From NCBI GenBank assembly GCA_025351745.1, contig JANXVI010000278.1:1-32788 (forward strand): a stretch of DNA of 32,788 nt, read 5' to 3'. Numbering within the stretch: the stretch's first letter is position 1; every line of letters starts with the position of its first letter. Below the pieces are notes generated by a model. The model was not told where the DNA came from. It saw nothing but the letters and a program-made list of their open reading frames with translations, and made no database searches. The stretch comes from Rhodoferax sp. GTDB taxonomy: Bacteria; Pseudomonadota; Gammaproteobacteria; Burkholderiales; Burkholderiaceae_C. Below, piece after piece: positions 24,179 to 31,413 of this stretch. A program made the position numbers and the translations under genes.

Positions 24179-25452
24179 GGGCCCGGCTTGAATTCGATGC
24201 GACGGTCCAGCGCGTCGAACGGATCGCCCCGACCGGTTGCAACCATTGCTTCGCTGGAGCCATAGCCCTTCGTGCTGATGAGGTCTGCGAGGTCGTTGCG
24301 CTCTGCAATCAACCGCTGTTTGACATATTCTGCGCGTTGCAAGGAGAGTCGCTCGTTCAAAGCCTCTGATCCTCCCCGCCCGGTATGGCCCCCGACTTCA
24401 AAGCAAGTCCCCGACGCCTTGGCAAATTTGGATGACTCGCTCGCCAATTCCTTGAGCCAACGGTCATACGAATTTTCATCCTTGGCGAAACCAGCTGCTC
24501 CACTTTGGAATCCAAATTTCACAGCCAATCGCTTCGCTGTCATACCTTGGGAGGCCAGTTTTGCGAATTCATGCATCGCAGCATCGCGTCGCCCTAGCTT
24601 GAGATTGGACAGATAGATGCCTGTGTGGGCGCGCGGTTGGTCGCCAGCAGGGTTGCGCAAGAGCGCGGTAAACAATGCCAGAGATTCCTTATATTTTCGA
24701 CCGTTGTAAGCCTTGGTGGCCTCGTCGATACCGGCAGCAACCGAAACCTTGTCCAAGTACGCCGGGTTAATAGGGTCACCCGCACTGGTGCCTTGGCAAG
24801 TACGAATATAGCCTTCGACAATTTTGTCGTTTATCCATAGTGGTGCGTCCCGAAAATAGGGCAGGGGAGTGGGATCGATACCCGCGGTTTGCGATCTGGC
24901 GAAACCCTTGCTTACAATTTTTCCGGTTTTAAGGTCGGCGAGCGCAAAGCAAATTCGATACGCATCACGCTCTCCCGTGCCCTTGCCTTGCAGGTTTATG
25001 GGGGTAAAAGTTCCGATGAACACCAAGGGCGCGGCGGCTAAGTTTGCGGCGTTGAGCGGCTTGACCTGGTAGCGTGGGAAATCGCTGGATACGATCCCGA
25101 CCACTTGCTTTTCCAGGGCCGCCGTTGCTACGGACTGCATGCCGGTTGTTCCGTCCACCAGTGGATCAATCACCATATCGAAAGTCTGCCCATCGGGCAA
25201 CTTCGCCTTGGTGAAGAGGTCTTTTGCGGCAAGCTTCACTGCATCCTCGTAGGGGAGAGCAACAATGACCGCAGGCGGTGCGGCGGGCTGCTGTGCGACG
25301 GTAACAATCGCTGGCGCTGGAGCGACTTCTTTTTTGGCCATGTCTTGATTTGCGCAACCCAGTAACACTATCGGAATTGCAATCAAGAGAAGATACCTTG
25401 AAGGAGAGGCGGCCTCATAGTTTGGGGCTGCCAACTGAAGTGAGGGTTTCAT
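24160..25452 (-). CDS. OmpA-type lipoprotein with FlgO/LpoB-like N-terminal domain
   Basis: 430 residues from ATG 25452. The track adds 19 residues from 25509, but only 25452 has a good site (AAAGGG, 7 bases upstream) and puts the signal at the N-terminus. Lipobox LLGC with Cys33. Residues about 65-240 look like the FlgO/LpoB/CsgG-N type alpha/beta domain (YEDAVKLAAKDLFTK, APLVFIGTFTPI, YRICFALADLKTGKIVSKG). A short TPR-like pair follows (ALFTALLRNPAGDQPRAHTG). The C-terminal 340-430 is a peptidoglycan-binding OmpA domain (GHTGRGGSEALNERLSLQRA, LISTKGYGSSE, DRRIEF). This would tether an outer-membrane protein to the wall next to the secreted WD40-caspase encoded immediately downstream. It diverges from the sterol desaturase gene, with a 203-bp gap holding both promoters. 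Confidence 0.85.
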   Translation of the reverse strand: MKPSLQLAAPNYEAASPSRYLLLIAIPIVLLGCANQDMAKKEVAPAPAIVTVAQQPAAPPAVIVALPYEDAVKLAAKDLFTKAKLPDGQTFDMVIDPLVDGTTGMQSVATAALEKQVVGIVSSDFPRYQVKPLNAANLAAAPLVFIGTFTPINLQGKGTGERDAYRICFALADLKTGKIVSKGFARSQTAGIDPTPLPYFRDAPLWINDKIVEGYIRTCQGTSAGDPINPAYLDKVSVAAGIDEATKAYNGRKYKESLALFTALLRNPAGDQPRAHTGIYLSNLKLGRRDAAMHEFAKLASQGMTAKRLAVKFGFQSGAAGFAKDENSYDRWLKELASESSKFAKASGTCFEVGGHTGRGGSEALNERLSLQRAEYVKQRLIAERNDLADLISTKGYGSSEAMVATGRGDPFDALDRRIEFKPGPCAPKA

Positions 25453-25459
25453 AGTAGTG

Positions 25460-25465
25460 CCCTTT
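25460..25465 (-). promoter_or_regulatory. Ribosome binding site deciding the OmpA-lipoprotein start
   Basis: On the minus strand AAAGGG lies 7 bases before ATG 25452. No equivalent site precedes the longer track start at 25509. Confidence 0.6.
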
Positions 25466-25655
25466 GAGATATGGAAACAGTACACCAACCGCATCCAAAT
25501 GGATTTCATCCGACTCGGTACATTTCATGATAGCCAGTTCCACCAAGGCGTCAACTGACACCCAAGGGACCGGGCGGCGCGAAGGCGCACGCGAATGTCA
25601 ATCTCCAGAATGAGATACTGCAGCCCATCCGAAAAAATGACTGGGAGAGGAAACC

Positions 25656-26777
25656 ATGCTGCAAAAACTCAACGAACTGACCGAGGGCCACGGCGCGCTG
25701 CAGAAGGGAAGGGGCCTGATCACCGGTGTCATCGCACTCTCTTTGGGTATCTTGTGTTTCTTGGGCGTGCTGGCGTTTCACTTCCCGCAGTACCTCACGA
25801 CACCCGAGCTGCGCAAGAGCTACAACGTGGATGTGATTCGCACCGTTATGTTCGTAGCCATGGTACTGGCGGGCGGCATGTCATTGGTCAACGTGCTGTT
25901 CAACCGATCGCGTTGGTTGTCGGGCTTTGCGTTTCTACTGGTGGTGCTGACCGCCATCCTGGGCGGCCACAAGGTACCGGTCAACGACTTTGCCGACAAC
26001 ACGCCGTATATCGGGCTGGACTGGTTCATTCTGGACCTGCTGGGCTCGTCGCTGATTTTTATTTTCGTTGAAAAGTTGTTTGCACTGCGCAAAGACCAAC
26101 CCGTGTTTCGCCCCGAGTGGCAGACCGACTTCAACCACTTTATCGTCAACCATATGGTGGTGGGCTTCATCATGCTGGCGACCAATCTGTTTGTGCACAA
26201 GCTGTTTGGCTGGGCGGCTAAGGACGGCATTCAGGCATGGGTGCGCGACATGCCTTTTTTTGCGGCTGTGTTTTTGATCGTGCTGGTGGCAGACCTGGTC
26301 CAGTACTGGACCCACCGCGCCTACCATGAGACCTGGCTGTGGCGCCTGCACGCCGTGCACCACAGCGCCAAACATATGGACTGGTTGGCGGGTTCGCGCC
26401 AGCATATTCTGGAGCTCATCATCACCCGCACGCTGGTGCTGGCGCCGATCTTTGTGCTGGGCTTCTCCAAAGAGGTGATCGATACCTACATCGTCATCGT
26501 CGGCTTCCAGGCGGTGTTCAACCATGCCAACGTCAGCGTGCGCCTGGGGCCGCTGCGCTATGTGATCGTCACGCCCAATTTCCACCATTGGCACCACAGC
26601 CAGGACCAGGAGGCGCTGGACCGCAACTACGCGGCGCACTTTGCCTTCATCGACTACCTGTTTGGTACAGCGGTCAAGAGCACGAAACTCTGGCCTGAGC
26701 ACTATGGTGTGCTGGGCGACTACGTTCCCGATGGCTTTATGAAGCAGCTCAAGTTTCCGTTTGTCTGGAAGGGTTAG
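25656..26777 (+). CDS. Fatty acid hydroxylase / sterol desaturase family membrane protein
   Basis: 373 residues, an integral membrane di-iron enzyme family acting on lipids. Several hydrophobic helices occupy the first 170 residues (LITGVIALSLGILCFLGVL, VIRTVMFVAMVLAGGMSLV, LDLLGSSLIFIFVEKL) and another is at about 195-215. The eight-histidine signature is present: HRAYH (220-224), HAVHH (232-236) and HHWHH (310-314), plus FNHANVS between. The substrate is unknown; bacterial members hydroxylate or desaturate carotenoids, fatty acyl chains or hopanoid/sterol-like lipids. GGGAGAGGAAACC precedes the ATG. The stop abuts the stop of the convergent D-serine ammonia-lyase gene with no gap. GC-rich codon use matches the rest of the right-hand flank, so I place it outside the central locus. 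Confidence 0.93.
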   Translation: MLQKLNELTEGHGALQKGRGLITGVIALSLGILCFLGVLAFHFPQYLTTPELRKSYNVDVIRTVMFVAMVLAGGMSLVNVLFNRSRWLSGFAFLLVVLTAILGGHKVPVNDFADNTPYIGLDWFILDLLGSSLIFIFVEKLFALRKDQPVFRPEWQTDFNHFIVNHMVVGFIMLATNLFVHKLFGWAAKDGIQAWVRDMPFFAAVFLIVLVADLVQYWTHRAYHETWLWRLHAVHHSAKHMDWLAGSRQHILELIITRTLVLAPIFVLGFSKEVIDTYIVIVGFQAVFNHANVSVRLGPLRYVIVTPNFHHWHHSQDQEALDRNYAAHFAFIDYLFGTAVKSTKLWPEHYGVLGDYVPDGFMKQLKFPFVWKG

Positions 26778-28049
26778 CTAGCCAGTCGCCTGTTGCAAGA
26801 AGCCCTGGAACTGCGCGTCCGGCACCAGCAAGCCACCCGTGGTCCAGACCACATGGTTGGCACCCGCGCTGGCCAACGCGTGGTTGCGCAAGTGCAGTGG
26901 TCCGCTGAACCCGGCTGCGGCAGACGGCTCAATGCGCATGCCTTCGCTGGCATGGAGCAAGGCCAAGTGGTCGAACAGCCTCGGGTCCTGTACGGTGAAC
27001 ACACCCGCCAAAATAGAGCGCATGGCTTTCGCCGCCAACAGCGACGCACGGGGTATGGCCAACCCATCTGCTTGCGTTTGGTTGGTCAGGCCATAGTCGT
27101 AGACCGATGGATGGCTGCCCGGCGCTGCCATCATCTGCACCAAAAAGCACGGCGACTGCACTGGCTCGGCAAAAAAGCAGTGCACATGTTCACCCAACAC
27201 CTGGTGCAGGCCCCAGGCGATGCCGGACGGCGCGCCACCCACCCCGCAGGGCAGGTAGACCAGCAGAGGGTGCTGCGCATCCACAGCCATGCCCTGGTCT
27301 TGCAATTGCTTCTGCAGGTGCAAGGCAGCGGCGCTATAGCCCACAAATAGGGAGACTGAGCGCTCGTCATCGACAAAGTGGCAGGTTGGATCTGCGTGGG
27401 CCAGTTGACGGCCTTGCGCCACGGCCTGTTCATAGTCGCCGGTGTGCTCGATGACAGCTACACCATGCTGGCGCAGCCGGTCCTTCTTCCAGGCCTTGGC
27501 GTCGGTTGACATATGCACCACTGCGCGAAAACCCAGCGCCGCTGCCATCACGCCAATCGCCATACCCAGATTGCCGGTAGACCCCACAGCCACTTGGTGC
27601 CGTGCGAACCAAGCCCGTGCGTCGTCACTGGTGAGGGTACGGTAGTCGCCATCGGCCATCAGCCCCCCGTGCTGCAGGGCCAATTGTTCGGCCCACTCCA
27701 GCACCTCATGAAAACCGCCTCGCGCCTTGATGGAGCCCGCCACCGGCAGGCTGTGGTCAGCCTTGACCCACAGCCGACCGCTGGCCAATGGCAAGCCCAG
27801 TGCCTGCTGCATGGCGGGCACGGGTATCAGCGCAGATTCAATCTGACCATGGCTGGCCACCAGTTCAGGAAAAAGCTGTGCCAGTAGCGGCGCGAAGCGG
27901 GCCAGCCGGTCTTGCGCTGCGTGCATGTCGGCGGTGCGAAGCGCGAGGGGCTGCTCGCCCAGGTTCACGGCGGCCGCACTTGCCAAGCGCTGCGGATTGA
28001 TCCATAGTTGCGCCGTTGCACAGCGCAGGTTTGCAAGGGTGTCGGGCAT
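26778..28049 (-). CDS. dsdA: D-serine ammonia-lyase (D-serine dehydratase)
   Basis: 423 residues, slightly shorter than the roughly 440-residue enterobacterial enzyme. A PLP-dependent enzyme converting D-serine to pyruvate and ammonia in the cytoplasm, for detoxification or use of D-serine. The PLP lysine is K108 in AGSIKARGG; the phosphate-binding and substrate loops are GSTGNLGM (156-163) and [10 protein letters not shown] (257-266). The N-terminal helix-rich segment ([13 protein letters not shown]) and the [14 protein letters not shown] block are typical of DsdA and distinguish it from threonine dehydratases. No dsdC-type LysR regulator or dsdX permease is adjacent. A repeat copy lies in the divergent gap upstream, about 70 bases from the start. 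Confidence 0.93.
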   Translation of the reverse strand: MPDTLANLRCATAQLWINPQRLASAAAVNLGEQPLALRTADMHAAQDRLARFAPLLAQLFPELVASHGQIESALIPVPAMQQALGLPLASGRLWVKADHSLPVAGSIKARGGFHEVLEWAEQLALQHGGLMADGDYRTLTSDDARAWFARHQVAVGSTGNLGMAIGVMAAALGFRAVVHMSTDAKAWKKDRLRQHGVAVIEHTGDYEQAVAQGRQLAHADPTCHFVDDERSVSLFVGYSAAALHLQKQLQDQGMAVDAQHPLLVYLPCGVGGAPSGIAWGLHQVLGEHVHCFFAEPVQSPCFLVQMMAAPGSHPSVYDYGLTNQTQADGLAIPRASLLAAKAMRSILAGVFTVQDPRLFDHLALLHASEGMRIEPSAAAGFSGPLHLRNHALASAGANHVVWTTGGLLVPDAQFQGFLQQATG

Positions 28050-28116
28050 GTCAATCCTCGGTAGGCAGTGATTGTGCAGCAGCTTGCCAGGGCCGTCTTT
28101 GAACCGAGTTCCATAT

Positions 28117-28173
28117 AAAAATTTGGCCGCTAGCCCACGTAGAATATGCGTGATCCACTATACTTTTGATAGC
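28117..28173 (+). repeat. Interspersed intergenic repeat, copy 2
   Basis: The segment aaaatttggccgctagccca ... atatgcgtgatccactatac ... tttgatag contains a CTAT/ATAG palindrome at its right end. It aligns with 31356-31410 in the same orientation and with 5840-5897 in reverse. It sits between the divergent dsdA and Mpo1-like genes. Confidence 0.65.
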
Positions 28174-28309
28174 GCCTGCCAGCGAATCTGCCAAACCCGC
28201 CCGACGGCCATGGAGTAAAACGTTTTTGCACCCCGTGTCCGCAACCCGACAGTTTTTGGATTCGCTAGAGGCCATGATCGTCACTCCTAGATTTGAGGAG
28301 CCAAAAAAC

Positions 28310-28819
28310 ATGAAGACACTCGTAGACCAACTGGCGAAGTACGCCACCTACCACCGGGATCGCCGCAATATCGCCACGCATCTGGTCGGCATCCCGATGA
28401 TCGTGGTGTCTATCGCCATTCTGCTGTCACGCCCTGGCTATAACATCGGCGCCGTGCTGCTGACACCGGCGTTTGCAGTCACTTCGGTCACTGTGTTGTA
28501 TTACTTTTTGTTGGATCTGCGCTTCGGCGTGGTGATGGCGGTGTTGATGGGCCTGTCGCTGTGGGCTGGCGATGTCCTGGCCGCGCAAAGCACCGCCGTC
28601 TGGCTGGGAGCCGGCGTCGGCATGTTTGTCGTAGGCTGGGTATTCCAGTTGGTAGGCCATGTCTACGAGGGCAAAAAGCCCGCTTTTGTAGACGACCTGA
28701 CCGGCCTGATCATTGGCCCGCTGTTTGTGGTGGCCGAAGTCGGATTTGCCATGGGCATGCGCGCAGAGGTGGAGCAGCAAATCGAGCAACGCGCAGGCCC
28801 GATTCGCAGTTTGCAGTAG
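28310..28819 (+). CDS. Mpo1-like (DUF962) membrane protein
   Basis: 169 residues from ATG 28310. The longer track start at 28166 runs through the repeat region and lacks a site, whereas GAGGAG precedes 28310. The family includes yeast Mpo1 (174 residues), an iron-dependent dioxygenase in 2-hydroxy fatty acid alpha-oxidation; bacterial members are usually annotated DUF962. Seen here: conserved histidines in the N-terminal KYATYHRDRRNIATHLVGIP and in QLVGHVYEGKKPA, and four hydrophobic helices (MIVVSIAILLS, AVTSVTVLYYFLLDL, GVVMAVLMGLSLW, LGAGVGMFVVGWVFQL). The last segment ends DDLTGLIIGPLFVVAE, another family hallmark. Likely a lipid-modifying inner-membrane enzyme. Its nearness to the sterol desaturase gene may reflect shared lipid metabolism, but they are not in one operon. 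Confidence 0.85.
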   Translation: MKTLVDQLAKYATYHRDRRNIATHLVGIPMIVVSIAILLSRPGYNIGAVLLTPAFAVTSVTVLYYFLLDLRFGVVMAVLMGLSLWAGDVLAAQSTAVWLGAGVGMFVVGWVFQLVGHVYEGKKPAFVDDLTGLIIGPLFVVAEVGFAMGMRAEVEQQIEQRAGPIRSLQ

Positions 28820-28888
28820 GGGTCGGCCTGAGGGTCTTGCGGACCTCTCACAAACCACAACCATCGTGTTGGGAAATGGGTGCGCCAG

Positions 28889-28942
28889 CCTATCAATTTT
28901 CTAAAATAGCCGGGCGCTGATTTTGTAATCGGCGCTGTCGCC
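28889..28942 (-). repeat. Possible repeat copy 3, degenerate
   Basis: The segment cctatcaattttctaaaata ... ggcgctgtcgcc contains the CTATCAA start and a closing GGCGCTGTCGCC that resembles GGGCTGGCGGCC of copy 1, in the copy-1 orientation. It also has a TCGGCG-CTGT-CGCCGA hairpin without a U-tract. The match is loose, so assignment to the family is tentative. Confidence 0.4.
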
Positions 28943-28980
28943 GACGTAAGATTCGTGTCGCCAGTGGTATCCTCAAATGG

Positions 28981-29532
28981 ATGAAAACGAACGGCACAGA
29001 TCTTTCGCCGGATACAAGCGCAGTTGAGCCGCGTGCTTGCGTCCCGGGTAAGGATCAAGTCCGCGACCGGCGCAGGTTCACATTCGCTGCTTCTTTGGTC
29101 CTTCCGCTTGCCTTCTTGCTGTTTGCGCAGTGGCCACTGCGCGCATGGGTCGAGGGGTATTCGCGCGATGCAAACAACATCGCACAGATTGTTTTCGCGT
29201 TGTACGCCGCCGTCGCCATCACCGCGGCATCGCGCGCGAAAGCCCATCTGGCCTTCGTCGGATACCGCAAGCTCGCCGACCGCAAGACCACGGTCTTGTG
29301 GCGGCCGTGGGTACGTCTGGCATGCGTGGGCTCCTGGGCCACCTTCATCCTGTGGACCGCAGTGCCCCAGATGGCCGAATCGATACGGGTGATGGAGAAA
29401 TTCAACGAAGGCTATACACCGGGCTATTTCATGATGCGTGTAGCGCTGGCCGTGTTGGCGCTATTTGTTTTGGTCCATGCACTGGCTGACGTCTACTTTG
29501 AGACGCGTCGGCACCGACAGTCCAAAGCATGA
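28981..29532 (+). CDS. TRAP transporter small permease (DctQ-like)
   Basis: 183 residues with four hydrophobic helices: FTFAASLVLPLAFLLFAQWPL, IAQIVFALYAAVAITAAS, ACVGSWATFILWTAVPQM and MMRVALAVLALFVLVHALADV. This matches the size and topology of the small subunit of tripartite ATP-independent periplasmic transporters, including the polar segment AKAHLAFVGYRKL after helix 2. It overlaps the large permease gene by ATGA. The 35-residue hydrophilic N-terminal extension is longer than usual. No periplasmic binding protein (DctP/TAXI) gene lies in the window, so the substrate cannot be guessed. The family call leans on the neighbour, since small permeases are poorly conserved. Confidence 0.85.
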   Translation: MKTNGTDLSPDTSAVEPRACVPGKDQVRDRRRFTFAASLVLPLAFLLFAQWPLRAWVEGYSRDANNIAQIVFALYAAVAITAASRAKAHLAFVGYRKLADRKTTVLWRPWVRLACVGSWATFILWTAVPQMAESIRVMEKFNEGYTPGYFMMRVALAVLALFVLVHALADVYFETRRHRQSKA

Positions 29533-30983
29533 GCGCACCGTATGCCACGACCGGCCTGTGGATGCTGGTCGCGCTCGCCATTCTTATCATCAGCACCGGC
29601 ATGCCGGTATGGGTCTTGCTGATTGGCACGGCCAGCCTGTTTGCTGCCGGCGGCATCTGGGTCGGAGCTATGGACCTGGGGGTGCTCAATGCCATATCAA
29701 GTCGTACGCTGGGCCTGTTGGACCAGGACTTGTTGCAAGCGCTGCCCTTGTTCGTCTTCATCGGTGTTCTGCTGCAACGTCTGCCGGTGGCAGATGCCCT
29801 GTTCTCGTCACTGGCTTCACTGTTTAGGCGCACGGGTGCAGGCACATCGATTGCCGCATTTGGCGTGGGCACGCTGATAGCGCCCATGAACGGTTCGGTG
29901 GCATCGAGCTCCGCACTATTGGCGCGACTTGTCGCGCCGCGGCTGGGCCAGATCGATGCGGCTGCAGCCACTGCGTTGATCACCGCGTCCGCGACCATTG
30001 GGGTTGTGGTGCCGCCTTCGCTGGTGCTTATTCTGCTGGGCGACACCATGCTGCGCGCGCACACCGAGGCCAGCAATTTGCCGGGCTACGTATTGGGTTC
30101 GACGCGCATCATCAACACGCAGGACGTGTTCCATGCGGCCTTGCTACCCGCCGCAGTGGTGTTGGTGCTTTGGCTGGCGGTAGCTTGGTGGAAAGGCCGC
30201 AAATTCACGTCCCAGCAGGCCGCAACGCCGGTGTCTAAGCTGCAGCTTGCGTTGGCGCTTGCGGTCACCAGTGCAACGTTGGTGTTGTTGGTTGGGATTT
30301 TCGTAGGCGAAATATTTGCCGTCGAAGCTGCTGCTTCTGGTGGGGTTTTGCTGGTCTGCGTCACCGTGGTAACCCGCGCCCTGAACCGGGCCCAGTGGCG
30401 GTCGGTGCTCACCGATACGTTGAGCCTGAGCGGTGCGCTGCTGGCACTGCTTGTTGGAGCCACCACATTTAGCCTGATATTTCGCCTGTGGGGAACCGAC
30501 GTGTGGATCACCAACACCGTCATGGCGTCGCCGTTGCCACCGCTGGTGACCGGCGCACTGGTGTTGCTTCTGGTGGCTTTGTGTGCCTGGGTTTTGGACG
30601 CATTCGAGATGATATTTGTCATCATCCCGATCATTGGCCCCCCTTTGATTGCCAGGCTGGGCGACGCGCAGCAAACGGCCGTGTTGCTGCTGCTGGTGCT
30701 GCAATTGAGCTTTCTGATTCCGCCTATGGGCTACGCCGTAATGATGGCCAGGGCCAAATCGGGCCTGATGAATACATCGGTGTGGGCCACACTGCGCGCT
30801 TTGCTGCCCTACATCGCCGTGCAGTGTGCCGTCACGGTCTTGGTCTTTGCGATGCCCTGGACGGTGCACCAGTTCGATGCAACGTCAGAGGCAACCGAGG
30901 CGCCGCTTTCGGCGCAGGATCTGGACCAGCAAATGCGCGAGATGTCCAACCCAGACAGCGCGCCTGAAGCCAAGAGCCCCTGA
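29529..30983 (+). CDS. TRAP transporter large permease (DctM-like)
   Basis: 484 residues, about 12 hydrophobic helices, the ion-coupled transport subunit of a TRAP system in the inner membrane. Family features seen: ALPLFVFIGVLLQRLPVAD near residue 72-90, the conserved GVGTLIAPMNGSVASSSALLARL region, ITASATIGVVVPPSLVLIL, and late on VLDAFEMIFVIIPIIGPPL and LSFLIPPMGYAVM. At 484 residues it is somewhat longer than the usual 425-440, with extra loop between helices 5 and 6 and an acidic C-terminal tail. Co-translated with the small permease through ATGA. The nearest downstream region holds no binding-protein gene. Confidence 0.93.
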   Translation: MSAPYATTGLWMLVALAILIISTGMPVWVLLIGTASLFAAGGIWVGAMDLGVLNAISSRTLGLLDQDLLQALPLFVFIGVLLQRLPVADALFSSLASLFRRTGAGTSIAAFGVGTLIAPMNGSVASSSALLARLVAPRLGQIDAAAATALITASATIGVVVPPSLVLILLGDTMLRAHTEASNLPGYVLGSTRIINTQDVFHAALLPAAVVLVLWLAVAWWKGRKFTSQQAATPVSKLQLALALAVTSATLVLLVGIFVGEIFAVEAAASGGVLLVCVTVVTRALNRAQWRSVLTDTLSLSGALLALLVGATTFSLIFRLWGTDVWITNTVMASPLPPLVTGALVLLLVALCAWVLDAFEMIFVIIPIIGPPLIARLGDAQQTAVLLLLVLQLSFLIPPMGYAVMMARAKSGLMNTSVWATLRALLPYIAVQCAVTVLVFAMPWTVHQFDATSEATEAPLSAQDLDQQMREMSNPDSAPEAKSP

Positions 30984-31131
30984 CAAGATTGTTAGCATCG
31001 CGCCACCACATCAACACAAACGGGCACGCAACAAGATTTTTCACGAATCAATCCGGGTCTGCTTCACCAATGCCGACTTCACCGACAGAGCAGGGTGCTC
31101 AGAATGCGCGATCGGCATTGGTTTGAAGGCC

Positions 31132-31302
31132 TCAGGGCCGCGCCGCTGCTCCGCGCAGCAACACCCTGGCAACTACAAGGCCCACCACGTATATCAAGTC
31201 TGCGGACCCTTTGGGCTCGGACGTAAAGTCCTCGCCCCGAAAAGATTCCTGGGCATTGCTGGCATCGCTGGTCAGAACGATCTCGCCGCGTAGAGTGGGC
31301 AT
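31132..31302 (-). CDS. Possible small protein or C-terminal gene remnant
   Basis: 56 codons from ATG 31302, not in the ORF track. The frame stays open a further 12 codons upstream to a TGA at 31339-31341, close to the repeat at 31356. The peptide has believable protein character: PTLRGEIVLTSDASNAQESF, then DLIYVVGLVVARVLL as a possible C-terminal membrane helix. No Shine-Dalgarno precedes the ATG. It may be the 3' end of a gene truncated when the repeat or neighbouring rearrangement occurred, or pure chance. No family recognised. Confidence 0.22.
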   Translation of the reverse strand: MPTLRGEIVLTSDASNAQESFRGEDFTSEPKGSADLIYVVGLVVARVLLRGAAARP

Positions 31303-31355
31303 GCAAATGGCACGCGGATAAAGCCGCGAAAAGGTGTTTCAGCCAGGCCATGTAA

Positions 31356-31410
31356 GCAAAACTGGCCTCTAGCCCTCGTCGGATGGATCTATTGCGCTAT
31401 CAATTCAGGA
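31356..31410 (+). repeat. Interspersed intergenic repeat, copy 4, abutting the FHA/CdiA remnant
   Basis: The segment gcaaaactggcctctagccc ... ggatggatctattgcgctat ... caattcagg shares the GGCC-N-CTAGCCC block and the CTATCAA end with 28117-28173. FHA-like coding sequence begins within about 10 bases of its right edge, marking a likely deletion or insertion junction. Confidence 0.65.
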
Positions 31411-31413
31411 GTT

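Larger units (their letters stand above)
30984..31413. other. Intergenic region with a possible small gene remnant and a repeat
   Basis: About 430 bases between the TRAP large permease and the FHA/CdiA remnant. It contains a short minus-strand ORF (listed separately) and a repeat copy at its right edge. The plus-strand ORF 30826-31293 is a shadow. No tRNA or clear terminator seen. Confidence 0.5.

Noticed and set aside
25935-26702. 255-aa minus-strand ORF
   Set aside because: Antisense to the sterol desaturase gene, whose eight-histidine motifs settle the coding strand.
30086-30869. Minus-strand ORFs of 182 and 241 aa
   Set aside because: Antisense to the TRAP large permease; Gln/His/Arg-rich composition is an artefact of reading hydrophobic codons backwards.
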